Below, piece by piece: positions 38,174 through 50,700 of a stretch of 64,000 nt of DNA (position 1 is the stretch's first letter; every line of letters begins with the position of its first letter). The position numbers and the translations under genes were made by a program. The DNA is from Linepithema humile (lineage: Eukaryota > Arthropoda > Insecta > Hymenoptera > Formicidae): NCBI RefSeq assembly GCF_040581485.1, contig NC_090129.1, forward strand, positions 33,466,764-33,530,763, written 5' to 3'. The notes below the pieces were generated by a model that had not been told where the DNA came from, made no database searches, and saw only the letters and a program-made list of their open reading frames with translations.

Positions 38174-40498
38174 TTAATGTTTCTTGTGACCCTTATGCAC
38201 TCGAGATCCTGATGATTTTCCGGCTTTGGGACTCGGCGGGGGAATGACAATACGACCAGAGGCGATTTCTTCTCGATCGACGGATTCCTCAATTTGTTTT
38301 TGTGCGTCAAGAAAAAACATGAGATCCCGAATTTGTTCTTTCAAATCAGTAATTTCTGTTTCTTTGGTAGTTTTTAATTCGGACAATTCGTCTTGCAATT
38401 TCTTGTATTTTGCTTGCCAGGATGTTTGGTTGAGTTGCAGAGCCTTTCGCAGATCTTTCTCCTCTGTTAAATCCGCTTGTAGTTGCGTCAACTTGTTGGT
38501 AGAATGCTGCAAACGCTTTTCCAGCGTCTGCTTGTCGCGACTGAGTGTTGTAAATTGTTTCTAATAAAAAAAAATAGAGATTTTTGTAGTCTAGCTAATA
38601 TAAAGAACAAGAAAGCAACAGAAAAAGAGAAGAAACATGATAAAAAAAAGAGAAAAATAAAATATTTATCAATTTTAAGGATTATTTACCTTGAATTGTG
38701 AATTTTCCTCAAGAACTTCTCCCAACTTATCCCTTAATTCGGTGATGTCTGCCATAGAACGTTGCTCCAAGCGATTAAGCTTCTCTTCAAAGTATTCTCG
38801 TTGCGTTTCTAACTGAGATGTTAATAAATACGTAAATTCCAATTGCACGGAGTCGACTTTCTCTTCTACAGCCGCACCCTCGCCTTTAGTTGTGGTGTGA
38901 CCGCCTTCTACCATTTTACCGTCTTTGTCCTGCAGCAATCGATGCACGAAATTATCGCCTACGTAATCCCAGACGCGATTGTTACCCAACTGCATCGCAT
39001 AACAATGGTGCGTATCCCGATAATGCTCAAACGCGTGACCCTGGTGATAACGCGAGCAGCCTACGTGGCCGCAGATCAGACATATCCACAATGCATCATT
39101 GCTAGTATCCGCAACTGAAAAAATTCATAAAAAACATGTTTAAAGGAAAGAAAATATTTGAATTTAGTAGAAAAATGTGAAACAATTCTCTTAATGCAAC
39201 ATTTACCACATTCCATGCAACGGCTGTCGGCTAATGGCTCTGGTGTTTGGGCATATCGACAGATTGGGCAAGATGTGTCACCCCACTTTACAAGACAACT
39301 TGAATGAAAAGTATGATTACACAGTATCGTCAAAATCCCGTCCACACTCTCATCCATCCTTTCCAGACAAACTGGACACGACGGCAACTCTGTATGTCCA
39401 CTCAAGGGCATTCCATTGTCTCCTACTTCTACTTTGGATACAAATACCATGTGACAAACTACATCTGGTTCTAAAGAATTGTAGGGAGCACCATTGAAAG
39501 TCTCATAGAACTCGCTTGCTGCATTCTGAAATCCAATAAAAACTTGTCATGTGGATTTTGATGAACTTTGGATATCATTTTTATAACTAATTTGCTCACT
39601 GATGATCTAAAGGTGATTAAAGCCATGTACTGATTAGGACTACCATCTCTAAGGATTCTGAAATGTTGTATATCCTGATGACAAGCTGCCGTGAAAGTTA
39701 AAAGATCATGGCAAGTCATTGTTGCTGGCACTGACAAGATACAGATAGTGTGACTGCGGTCTGCAGCACTACGCATTTCCGTCAATTCACTGTATTAAAA
39801 AGATATAGAATTAGTATCACTTTAAAGCTGTTAATTACAAGAAATGACTTACTCTTCCTTGAAGAGATGAAGAATGCCTTTTGTAATTTCGACAAAGGGA
39901 TTTCCAGAAATAAAACTTATTTGATCAGGCGAGGTACAAGCAGTAGCACCAGTTTCTGAACCAGAACTTGTGACATGGTTAGAATTTGAGAATGCTGTCT
40001 CTTCAGAATTAGCTCTTGATGAAGAATGCGATTTGCTTGTGCTTTGACTTGATAACAACGGTGATGTGTTTTCTGTCACATTTGTATAAGTTTCTACATT
40101 AATATCTCTTGGTTCTCTACGACCTCTCATCTTTCTTGCAGCCATGGTACCTACAATACAATAAATTTATGTAATTATCTGGTTAATACAATTTAAAATT
40201 GTTAAAGCTTTATTAAACAAGTGTTTTTACTTATAAATGGTATAAATGTAAATTATAAACATACAATAGGTTATTTATCACTTAATAAAATATAAATTAA
40301 ATTAAATTAATGTTTAATTTTTTAATAAAAATATTTCAAATCCACAGTGTTATAACATTGAAATATGAAAAGTATCAAGAATGAATTGCTAATAAATTAT
40401 ACAATATTTTTATACTTACTGGCAGTCTCTTCTAATTCTGGATCACAAATTTCGATGCGAATAACGCATAGGGACACCAGAACAGCGGAAGAACTCAT
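38174..40498 (-). CDS. BRAP: BRCA1-associated protein BRAP, E3 ubiquitin ligase (565 aa)
   Basis: Six exons in transcription order: 40498-40420, 40150-39853, 39789-39600, 39525-39207, 39114-38690, 38560-38174 (1,698 nt). BRAP binds nuclear localisation signals and tunes Ras/MAPK signalling as a RING E3 in the cytoplasm. Seen in order: BRAP2 RRM-like domain (HTICILSVPA..., about 135-215); RING finger with CPVCLERM ... CNHTFHSSCLVKW ... CPICR (about 239-280); UBP-type zinc finger with CMECG ... CLICGHVGCSRY ... HCYAMQL (about 295-350); long C-terminal coiled coil and a basic HKGHKKH end. The short first exon (MSSSAVLVSLCVIRIEICD) resembles the BRAP N-terminus and joins in phase, so I prefer its ATG to the in-frame internal ATG at 40145. 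It is divergent from HAUS4. Confidence 0.94.
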
Positions 40499-40964
40499 GC
40501 CACATAATTAGATTACGACATATTACGCTAAACATCTTCCATTTTTTATTTCGTTATTACAAACAACATTGTCATACTGATTCACTGTCAAACAGCCAAG
40601 TGGAAACTTCTATTTTGTATACATAGATTCTAGCGTCATCTGATTCTGGTTACGAGAGTATCTGCAACTATAACTGACAGTAACTGCTGGTAACTGACAC
40701 GATTTCCAATGATTTGATTGGATATAGTGAAATTCTTGTAACCTCTCCGCAACACTACAATTGACGTGCAGATGTCTCCCAATTTGTGGCTCAACTGATA
40801 TTTATTTTAAATATTGGACAAATATATTGTAACAGAATCACATAATTATAAAACAGAAAGAAACATTGATTATTTTTACGTATTGTATGTTAAATTCTAT
40901 AGCTCTTTTTTTCTTAAATAGTGATTTTGTTAAATATAAATAATTTATTAAATAAAATAAAGTC
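40499..40964. promoter_or_regulatory. Shared BRAP/HAUS4 divergent promoter interval
   Basis: Only 466 bp separate the BRAP ATG (minus) and the HAUS4 ATG (plus). No TATA box is evident. A bidirectional promoter is the simplest reading of the layout. Confidence 0.5.
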
Positions 40965-42284
40965 ATGAGTTTTTTCAATGATTTCCATCAATTCTCAGGT
41001 GAGTAATAAATGTTTACTTCTAAAGTCATATCAATGTGAATAAGATTAAAGCAATTATTAATAACCCTGCTACCTTAAAAACTTTGTATTTATATATCTC
41101 TTATGTAATATTATATAAAATTTTGTGATTTATGCTGCTTTCAGATATTTCCAGTATTTCGACAAACTCTTATTCTAGCAACAGATTAATTGAAAGAATA
41201 GACTCAGTGTACAGTTCTTTGGATAATCACTCTAGTATCATAAAAAGTAGCAATAAATCATCAACAAGTCAAGAAATAAATGCAAATGAGAAAGTTGTAA
41301 AGTCTTTGGTATTGTGTGAAGAAAGTATCAATGAGCATATAAAAGCCAACATTGTCTATCAGTGTGTGAAGGAAGCATCTCTGAACCATAGTAATATTCT
41401 ATCGAGGAGTACAGCTAGCAAGTTGCAAGCATTGCTTTTGATTCATGAACTTGACAAGTACATGCATCTTCCTTCGTCAACAAAATATGTGCAAGATGAT
41501 CTGACACTTTTGGGAATTACTAATTTACCTGCGTCTGATTTAACTCTTGATGAGAAATCAGATGTGAGATGCTGTATTGAAACAATACTCCGAGAAAGAA
41601 TACATGATATGTTATTAAGGTAAATATTTTTTCATAATTTTATTAATTTAATACAAATCAGAATATGTACATAATCTTTATTAGTTTCTACATAATTTTT
41701 ATTAATTTTTATTAATATATATGTAAAAGTTTGTAAAAAAGTTATTGATTTCTGTGTATTACAGATATGAAACTATAGGTGGAAATGCTAAAAAAGTCTC
41801 GAAGAATAATGAATGTGATATACGTAGCAAATTCTTGGATTGCCATGATGTACCAGCATTACATTGGTGGCGCAAAATTGAAGAATATATTCAGCAATAT
41901 GAAAGCGACTTATTGAAATACGCAAGTTTAATTGATAAGTGGAATAAACTGAAGTATGAGGACCTAAACCAAGCATATTTAGACAAGACAACACATTTGC
42001 TACTGCAAGTGCAAGTCTCAGAGTTGCAAGCAAAGATAACAAAACTTTCTTGCACAATTAGAATGTTCAAGGAAACTCCAATTACTAAAAATGCTTTCAA
42101 AATGATAAACCAATTGATCGAAGATAAATTAAACACAGTCATGGATGAAATTCGCCAAAAAGAGGATTTAAAGAAGCTTTATGATAATTTGAAAAACACC
42201 GAATACGATCAAGTGCTGAAAAACTACACACAGCTTTGCAACGCAATCAAAAAGAAAAAGCAACTCTTGGACATGATTAAATAA
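40965..42284 (+). CDS. HAUS4: HAUS augmin-like complex subunit 4 (342 aa)
   Basis: Three exons: 40965-40998, 41145-41619, 41765-42284 (1,029 nt, GT-AG, phases agree). Augmin recruits gamma-tubulin to spindle microtubules so that new microtubules branch from old ones. The protein is helical and mostly coiled coil in its C-terminal half, without membrane or signal segments. Its C-terminal pattern (LQAKITKLSCTIRMFKETP, then INQLIEDKLNTVMDEI, then LKNYTQLCNAIKKKKQLL) follows the arrangement I know for HAUS4, as does a mid-protein LLLIHELDKYMHL stretch. Length fits (human about 363). Sequence identity in this family is low across insects, so the assignment is good but not certain. It is convergent with PDCL, 226 bp between stops. 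Confidence 0.78.
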
Positions 42285-42510
42285 CTATAAATTAAGCGCA
42301 ATTTTAATATTGATTAAAAAGTATTTTATTTAAGAATGTGATGCGAGAAAGACTAAAAGAAATTTTCTACATTTCTATCTTATAATTTGCATTTGCATAT
42401 AATGCTTCTTTGATTATAATGTTTCTTTAATATTTTATCATAGGTTTTACTTAATAAGTTACTTCATATAATTTATGTACCTTGATAAATTATATTAAAG
42501 ATAAAACTTT

Positions 42511-43575
42511 TTATTCACTATCAGTAGCTTTGTTTTCATTCTTCAAAACGATAGGAGGTACGCAATTTTTATCGACAAGCATTCCATGTTCAATGAGAAA
42601 TGCTTCCACATCTGATGAGTAAAAATCTATTCCTAGATGCTCTGTCATGTGTACAAAGTTTCCTATCACTTGTCCTTTTTTGTACACCAGTAATGCTGGC
42701 ACACCAAACTTTTTGAATTGTTTACTGAGACCTGCAATTGATCCTAAAAGAAAAATGGATTATAAGAAAAAATAAGATAAGATTTTTTTTTAATTTTAAT
42801 AAAAATAAATGTGAGATTTCTTTCTTAAGAATACTTATACATAATTTAACAAACCTAGGATTGTACAGAACTTCACATGAGGATAATCTTCTGCAAGAGA
42901 TACCAAACATCCGTTCATAGCTTCGCAACCAGGTACATTGCTTTCATAAATGTGAACAATAACAGTCACTGACTTGTCTTCTTCATCGATAGCTTCTAAA
43001 AATTGATCTGCGCTTTGTAAATCAATAACTTTCCCAAAGCAAAGCTTCTCTGCTTTTGCAAGCATTTCCTTCATCCTTTGTCTTTGATATTTCAAAAGGA
43101 ATTTATCGGTTATTAAATTTGCCAAATCTGGATCTGTCTCGTTCAGTTTTTCTTTTTCTTCATCCAAAGCACTACGACATGATAAACTCAGTTTCTTAAT
43201 CAATTGCAACTTTTCTTTCTCTCGAGCTTCTCGCTTTTCTGCTTCCAGCTGCTTATAACGTTGCCAATCCTTCCAAAAACATTTTAATTTAACAAGTTAA
43301 CATTAAAATTTATGCTCTCATATTTAATATTTAAAAAATGAAACTTGAACATAGCTTTACTTTTATACCTTTATAACTCCTTTAGGCCCAGTGTTACTGG
43401 AGGTCCCATCCCATTCTGAATACGAAGGTGTAACATATTGTGCATTGTCCTCAGTATACTTTACATCATCATATTCCTTATCAGACTCTCCAGAATCATT
43501 TTCCTCATCTTCACTGGAACTGCTGCAATAGTAGTGCAACTTCTCTCCCAAAATTTTATCCTCTAATGTTGACAT
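42511..43575 (-). CDS. PDCL: Phosducin-like protein, PhLP1 type (284 aa)
   Basis: Three exons in transcription order: 43575-43369, 43269-42855, 42743-42511 (855 nt, phases 0 and 1 match). PhLP1 is a co-chaperone working with the CCT chaperonin to fold G-protein beta subunits and assemble beta-gamma dimers in the cytosol. Seen: acidic Ser/Asp/Glu-rich N-terminus with likely CK2 sites (SSSSEDEEND), the family helix-1 motif TGPKGVIKDWQRYKQLE, a charged helical segment (RQRMKEML), then the thioredoxin-like domain (VTVIVHIYESNVPGCEAMN ... FGVPALLVYKKGQVIGNFV) without a CxxC active site, as expected of phosducins. Length is near human PDCL (301). The stop overlaps an AATAAA word. Confidence 0.93.
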
Positions 43576-44139
43576 AATTTCAGAAAATTAAGAATTTTTA
43601 TATAAAACAATGGATCAAGTGTATCTTTTGATCTGAAATATGAAAATATCGTTAGATCATATTTCAATACCCACAATATATATAATTAATTATTACATAT
43701 ACAAGAAACTCTGTAAAAATTGTAAATTAGAAAATTCAGAAAGTTATAGTTTTAATATTATAAATGCATATACCTGTAATTTAATTGAAGAAACACATTT
43801 TTAAAACATCAAATTCAGAATAGAAATTAACTGATCAACATTGAAATTACGTTAAATATTATATGAGTCTTTAAAATATTAATATTTATTTTTTACATGC
43901 CTCAACAGTCAGTTAACTTTTTATTGTGTATATTTATATATTTTGCACAGTTACAGAGGAAATATTTAAAAAATAGCCCTCGTTGCCTATATTGTTATAT
44001 AGAGCCTTAAATATAGCCTATATTGTTATATAGATATATTAATCTTCCTTACACATTTACTTTGTTTCTCTGTAATTACAAGCGTTATATTCCTTATTAC
44101 ATTCTGACTCTGACACACTACGGCACTATGACCGACTAT
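43576..44139. other. PDCL upstream DNA
   Basis: AT-rich 5' flank. A short direct duplication (two copies of a TATATTGTTATATAGA-like word) lies near 43988-44031. No gene seen. Confidence 0.5.
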
Positions 44140-44255
44140 GACGCTTATCAGGGGGTCGACACTCGCTCTTGCTAAAATGGGGGGACCGGTTTCAGCGCCA
44201 CCATACCTTGTACCATCGGAAATAAGGAACTAACGGGACGCGCGGGAACATATAA

Positions 44256-44258
<3 letters not shown>

Positions 44259-44287
<29 letters not shown>
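44259..44287. repeat. (TA)n microsatellite inside the transposon
   Basis: Pure TA run followed by a short CA run. Confidence 0.9.
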
Positions 44288-44294
<7 letters not shown>

Positions 44295-44670
44295 TTCTGT
44301 ACTGATTACTGACTCATTATTATTATTAATTATGATTATTATTAATTATAGTAAAATTGAGAGACATTATTCTTAGTTTTCATAACATTTATTTGTTATA
44401 TAAATTTTATATGTATAATATTATATATATATAATTACTTAGCTTTAAAACAATTAATTTAATATAACTAATGTTATAAACAACTTAAATCTAAAATTAA
44501 TAAAAAAATAATACAAGAAACAGAAAAAATAATAATAAAAATAAATTAAAAGTAAGGTAACCAAATAGGTTACAAAGATAAAAATAAGAAAAATAAGATT
44601 TAAAAAAAATAAAAATTTTTTTTAGGATTTTTTCCTAATAAAATTTCTTCGTGAACGCTGCTAAAAACTG

Positions 44671-44700
44671 CTGTCAGCTGCTGTCAGCTGCTGTCAGCTG
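44671..44700. repeat. 10-bp x 3 minisatellite
   Basis: CTGTCAGCTG repeated three times without change, inside the 751-bp transposon. The unit contains the CAGCTG E-box palindrome. Confidence 0.9.
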
Positions 44701-44908
44701 CTATGCACACAAAAATTCTTTTTGTCACACCGGCAAAATCACATTGAGCACCACAAAATATGACAAAATGACAGATAACCGAACTGTTTGCAACTGTTAA
44801 GCAACCGTTCCAAGTCGCGGCCGACAGTGCTGCGATCTTCGGTTGTACCGTCAAACCTGACTTCCGTCCCCGAAAAATTCGAGGAGTGACGACCCCCTGG
44901 ACGCTTAT

Positions 44909-47690
44909 AACAATTTGGAAGGAATTCGGAAGACCCATCACTACCTGAGATATTAATAACAGCGACGCTATTGTTAAATGCTGGAACTAGATCGAAATGC
45001 TTTCGTCGATAAAAAGAGTTTCGAGGTTGAGTCGTTTGGTGGCGTAGTTTTTAACTTGTATTGCCTGAAACGAGACGCGCACAACATGGTGAATAATAAA
45101 AAGTATAGTATAAAAGTTATTGGGATGGTTAAATGTAAGAATGCGCCGATACATTCCGATACACGATTCACTCCGTACGAGTGTCGCCGTGCGAAAGATA
45201 ACAGAATAATACCAAAAGCAAGTTTGCGTAAATTTTAATTTGAAAGAATTCGTAGAATGTAAGCGCCGATACATAGCGTAAGAGAGTGAGAGAGAAAGGA
45301 AATAAAACTTCGAGACCGAGTCGTGTGGCGGCGCTGCGTCGTCGCACGTAGCCCGCGCAATTCTATATTCCCTCTCTTTCCTACTTATTTGCTCTCTCTC
45401 TTGTGTTGTGTGTTGGCGCGCAATTCTTCGCATTCCTCTAAATCAAAATCTGCGCTACCTTATTTTTGCTATTATTCGCTTGTCGTTATTTGCACGGCGA
45501 CTCGTATAAGACAAACCGCGTATCGGAGCACATCTGCGCGTTATTTCTATCATTTAAATAATTCTAATAACTTCCATACTACATCTTTACTACTCTCTCA
45601 TTGTACGTAACCTTTAAAGTTATTCTATTCCGGGCGATGATATTACTTTTTACAAATATTTTTCCGTTGTTTTCTATAATGTCGGACGTATTTGTGCGAT
45701 GGTTAGGTATCCGAGTATTATCTTGTCTTTATGTGACAAAGTACGCGTCGGGAGTGTCGTATAAAATATCGCGCGATAATAATTAATCGGATTTTCGCAA
45801 GTGAATTATATTTCCATACTGATTGTGAAAAGAGAGGACGAAGCTCAGGACGGGCATCGGGCATCAGCGGAGCAACTTTGAGGTATTTCTCGTTTATTTA
45901 TTACCTATTAATTGCAAAATACCATAATTTAAAAAATTTTAAGAATACGATACAATACAAGATATTTTAAGAATGCGGTAGAGAAAACGAGAAATACAAT
46001 AGTAAACCATTTATTAAAATTAAAATTTGGAACGCAAGGAATATCTTGTAATATGCTAAATATTTTGTATCATGTAAGAAATTTCGACGCTGACGTCATG
46101 ACGAAGAGGGGTTTGCTAGGTCTGTTATTGTTTTCGTACGCGCTATGTGAGCTATATCCTCTCTCCCTCACTCTCGCACTTTCTCTTTCGCACGCGTATC
46201 ACACGTACATTCCTTTCTCTTACTCCTTCCAAATTACACTTCGATCCTTCAGCGCGACCTTGTTGTTTGCTCCTGTTCCTATTCGCACGGTGATGTTTGA
46301 GTGAAGCAGATTGTTTCGCGTATCGGCGTGTTATCTCCCTTATTACTCCTCACAGTTTTCCATCTTTTTTCCCTTTTTTATCATTATCTGTTGCGTACAC
46401 TATGAAAAAGTTTAGACCTATTTTTTACAACTATTATAGGTAATTTTAGGACCCATTATAATAGTTGCAAATTTCCAAGCGCTTATAAAATGAATACATT
46501 GCAAAAATTTGGATAATCATATGAGATTTTTAAAATGTTCTATTATTTATGTAATTTTCCACAGAAAACAAGATATTTACACAATAAAAGACAAAAGTAC
46601 ACAATTTTTACCTTCATATAAAAAAATTAATAATTTCATACATTTATTATTTTAAAATGGATAAGCTAGGACTTAGATTTGTTGATAGATATTTAACCCT
46701 GGAATATATTTTATGAATAATAGATCAGAGCAATACATATGTATATTGAGTTATTTGGAAAGTTTGCAGAATTTTTTTATGACACAATTAAAAATAATTT
46801 TTGATATGTCCATATTTATTCAGTAATATATGCACAAATTGTTATAGATAGCACAAAAAATGCTACAAATTTTGCGAATCTTATATATTGGGATATATTT
46901 GGTGTGTATTATTATTTTTACGATATTTTTAATGTATATGTATATTAATGTATATATAATAAATAATGTATTTTTATTCATTTATATTTTTTTATATGAG
47001 AAATGCGCAAAAAAGAAATTTGTTAGCGCAATAAATTTTGAGCTACTATAGCAAAATATATAGTAACATATATTTATTATTTAGATAACAAAGAAATTTG
47101 TTACGGAATTTGATTTGAAAATAATTTTTCTAAATTTGTAAATTATGTCGTTATTACATAATGAGAAATTGATTTTTATTTTCTCATCAAAATTAGCAGT
47201 AACAATTTTATTATAATAGCAAAATGCATTTGTTGGAAATAAATTATTATGTTGTAGCAGCAAATTAATCTTTACAAATAAATGTACTTCGCAAAGTTGA
47301 TCTATTTTTCTGAATTTTATCGCTATCGCATTTAATATGCAACGATGATTTCGTTGCGATAAAAAAATTCTTTTTTCCGTATATTAGGTGCATACTTTTA
47401 TTTCCTTGTCTTTCCTTTTCTTTAAATACGATTTGTATTTTTACCAGGGTTAAATATTGTATAAATTGGCGTAGAAAAGTATAAAAATAAGACAATTTTG
47501 AAATATTTATATGTGTATGTAAATATACATTAAAAATAAGAAGGATATATTTTACACAACGGGACGGAAATTGAAAATTGATGTTACATTCGAAATAATT
47601 TATTTAAAGAGCGCACTTTTGATTAATGATTTGAAATATATTTATTATTGCTATACGCCAATTTCCTCATAATCTTTCCTAGGTTACCCA
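44909..47690. other. Gene desert with a possible old duplication
   Basis: Segments around 45020-45600 and 46090-46350 are CpG-containing and share diverged words, for example GAGTCGT(T/G)TGG(T/C)GGCG at 45030 and 45318, and CGCGTATCGG at 45518 and 46317. A TGACGTCA palindrome lies at 46091-46098. Near 46425-46470 there is a small inverted repeat (CAACTATTATA / TATAATAGTTG). I see no coding exon. Confidence 0.4.
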
Positions 47691-47696
47691 TGCATC

Positions 47697-47790
47697 CGTG
47701 GTCCCATGGCTTAATTGATCCCATGGTCGAGCACGGAAATTCAAAATTCGTGGTCCCATCAATGATGGTCGAGCACGGATTTTGAAATAA
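47697..47790. repeat. Two-copy diverged repeat with partial palindromes
   Basis: CGTGGTCCCAT followed by ATGGTCGAGCACGGA occurs twice, with spacer lengths that differ between copies. Each copy is itself a rough inverted repeat. It is probably part of a degraded transposon. Confidence 0.5.
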
Positions 47791-50700
47791 CGTTGATAAT
47801 GATCGATCATCGAAATGGTCGACTATCAACACAAATTTCAGATGCAAATAGCGGTAACTGAGCCGAGCTCTGCGCTAAGCATCCTGCGTGCGAAAACTCT
47901 TGAACTTCTTTCTGTCGAGAGACAGCTGATTTTTGCACAAAAGTTCTTATAAGATAATAAAATACAGAACAGTATAATAAATTACACCATAATCGCCGTT
48001 AATTTTTGGACGCTTATCGTCTTTGAAAAAGTCCGTGCTAGGTTCGTGAGCTCTTATCGGTGAGCTTGCAAGTGTTTTTATCTTCACCAGAACGGAGCAA
48101 ACTTAAAGCTTATGAGAACGGCCAGTTTATGGCCGAGCAAAACTCGTTTCGTCGATGCGATACAGTAGGACAATTTCGGGTGGGACATGAAATTAACACA
48201 AAATATGATTTATTTTTGTCGTATACATTGGAACAAAATAAGTGTATTTTTTAAATTAATAATTCGCACTTGATAAAGCATGCTTGTGATAAATGCGCTA
48301 AACTCTCCGGTTTTTGCTTGCTAATCAACACGTGATTGTAAAATTTAATTTAATTGAGTCTTACATTCATGATAAAAGTGAATTATACGCTCATTTGAGT
48401 AACTCTGTAAATATTAGTCCCCGAGACATGAGAACAAGAGAAACTTCTTCATTTTGACGTATAACGCAAACATATACTTTCTATATGACTCTCGTTTCTT
48501 AAGGCATCTTATTCCTTGATGACTGCAGGGAGAAATTAGGTATTTTAAATCTAAGAAATCTGTTCTAGTCGTTCGCAGATTGCGTCATATTTTAGATTCT
48601 TTGATTATCAGTCTTTCAATATTCTTTTATACTTTTGCAATTTAATGTACATATATATGTATATGTAAAGTTAATAAAATACCATACAGAGTTTATTCAG
48701 ACGTTTGAAAAAACGTTACGTACAGGATTCTATTCATGAGTATCGGTATCGATTTTGCGGCTGTGTAGCAGCGAGCACGGGAAATGCGTTCCTGCAACTC
48801 GTTTAGCATATGATCGATATATTACGAGTCTCGCTATATATAAGATAGTCGATTTCACAAATCACAATTGACAATAAATATCAATGGTTTTTAAATCTTC
48901 ATCAAGCGAACGGAAGAAAACGAGTATTATTTATCTTTGTTATACTACGTAATCATGACCTAAATAAATGTTACGTTTTGATCCGAGTAACTGAAAGAGA
49001 TTTGGAGAACCGCCACAGATGTGTTCTCATAGGTCAGTATTGAGGGCTTGACCTTGCAAATCAAATGGTTTATTTTGAATAGAACGAGTCAACGACCTAA
49101 AGGTTTAATCTCACACCATCTATCAGACAGTTGTTTGTCGGTCTTCTTTATTTCGGTCAAGGAATTTAAACTAGCCGTGTAGGAATGAGGACGAAATTGA
49201 ATGAAATGGTAAAGGATTAGATTGCGTTTTAAAGTTATGTAATTAATAATTAAGCTGACTGAAGAAAATTGTCGAGAAATAATTATTAATACACAAACTG
49301 TATTTTACACATACAAGTTACACACAATTTGTAACTGGATTAAAATACAAGGCAAGGATTTACTTGATTAGGACATGTCTGTGGTTAGAAGTGCGTGTGT
49401 AGAAAAATGAACGATTTTAATTTCGTTAGGAGGAAAGAGTGGGTTTTAATTGTTGTTAGCAGTTCCGTGAGAGATATTTGTGAGGTTTAAGGAGAGAGTG
49501 ACGATTAAAAAAAAAAGAACAAAGCATTTTATACACTATCATGATATTAAGTAATGCGGGAAGTGGAAAGATTAATTCGAAGAGACAATTGTAAACATAT
49601 GGCTGCTATCAGAGCCTGGTTAACCCGGAGGTAAATAGGCTGCCGCGAATGTTCCTACTTGTTGCTTAATATAACGCATACAAATAATGCTTCTGCATTA
49701 GGTTCGCAGATCTTTATTCGTAAGTTGCGAAGTTGATTCAGATATAGTTAATGTCGTTTCACTTATACTGTTCAAACTATACGTATTTATATAGTAGTGC
49801 ATTTTGTTGTTTAATCCTATATTTAATCCTTGCACTTTTTATTTAAATGCCTTTAAAAAATTTAGAAGAATAAAAGATAAATATTGGGAAAATTTTTTTT
49901 TTCATTTTTTTCTTTTTTTTTTTAAACATTTTTTATGATATTACAGAAATATAAAAAATTTTACTTATTAGGAATTCGTAAAAATTAATTATTTATGTAT
50001 TTATTTTTCTATAGGGAATTATTATTTTTTTATCAATTTACCAATCAATAATATTTTAATCTTTGTTTGACAATTTAGATAAGAAATACAGAAGTTAGAA
50101 GTAAATCGGAATGTCCGATAAGTAATATTCCAAGTATATTCCAAGAATATTTTATTTCATCTGAAACGTTCGATATATTCTACGTACGATTTATAATACG
50201 TCTTTCTCTGATAAAGTTACTATTAACCAACTCTCAGGCATATGCATCAATTGCCGTTCAAGGGTCCACAATTGATGTTGAGCAATTATATATGCCAAAA
50301 ACTATATTGCTAACAATAATTTAGCAAAATATTATCTGTGTAAGGAGTTTGATTGGCAACATTATCGATTGTAGAATGGAAATTTCAGTATAAAAATAAA
50401 AAAATAAGTTTTGTAGCAGAGCTTTAACAAAACAGGAAAATAAGATTAATTTTCATTTAAAATGTAATGAGGAAAATAAATATACTATAATAAAGTCTGC
50501 AAAATTTTTTCTTTGAAAATTTAAAAAATCAGTAAAAAAAGCTTGGATAGAGAAAGGAGGAATGCAGTAATTCTTGTCGCAATTCTGGTGTCAACTGATA
50601 AGCACAGACGTCATTACGAAACACCAAAAGACCAGAGCGTCAGTCTCGGCTTGAGTTTGATCTACACAAATCCGCTGGGGTTCCGCGTTATCTGACCCCC

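Larger units (their letters stand above)
44149..44899. mobile_element. 751-bp non-autonomous DNA transposon with 9-bp TSD
   Basis: The left end CAGGGGGTCGACACTC and the right end (reverse complement CAGGGGGTCGTCACTC) match at 15 of 16 bases. Perfect 9-bp direct repeats GACGCTTAT flank it at 44140-44148 and 44900-44908. There is no transposase frame. A 9-bp duplication is typical of Mutator-like elements. The CAGGGG start is hAT-like, but hAT duplications are 8 bp. It carries an (AT)n run (about 44259-44287) and a short minisatellite near its right side. Confidence 0.93.

Noticed and set aside
41788..42142. Minus-strand frames under HAUS4 exon 3
   Set aside because: Shadows of the plus-strand coding exon.
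44684..44941. 85-aa minus-strand frame
   Set aside because: Crosses the right end of the 751-bp transposon and its target duplication. No transposase similarity seen.
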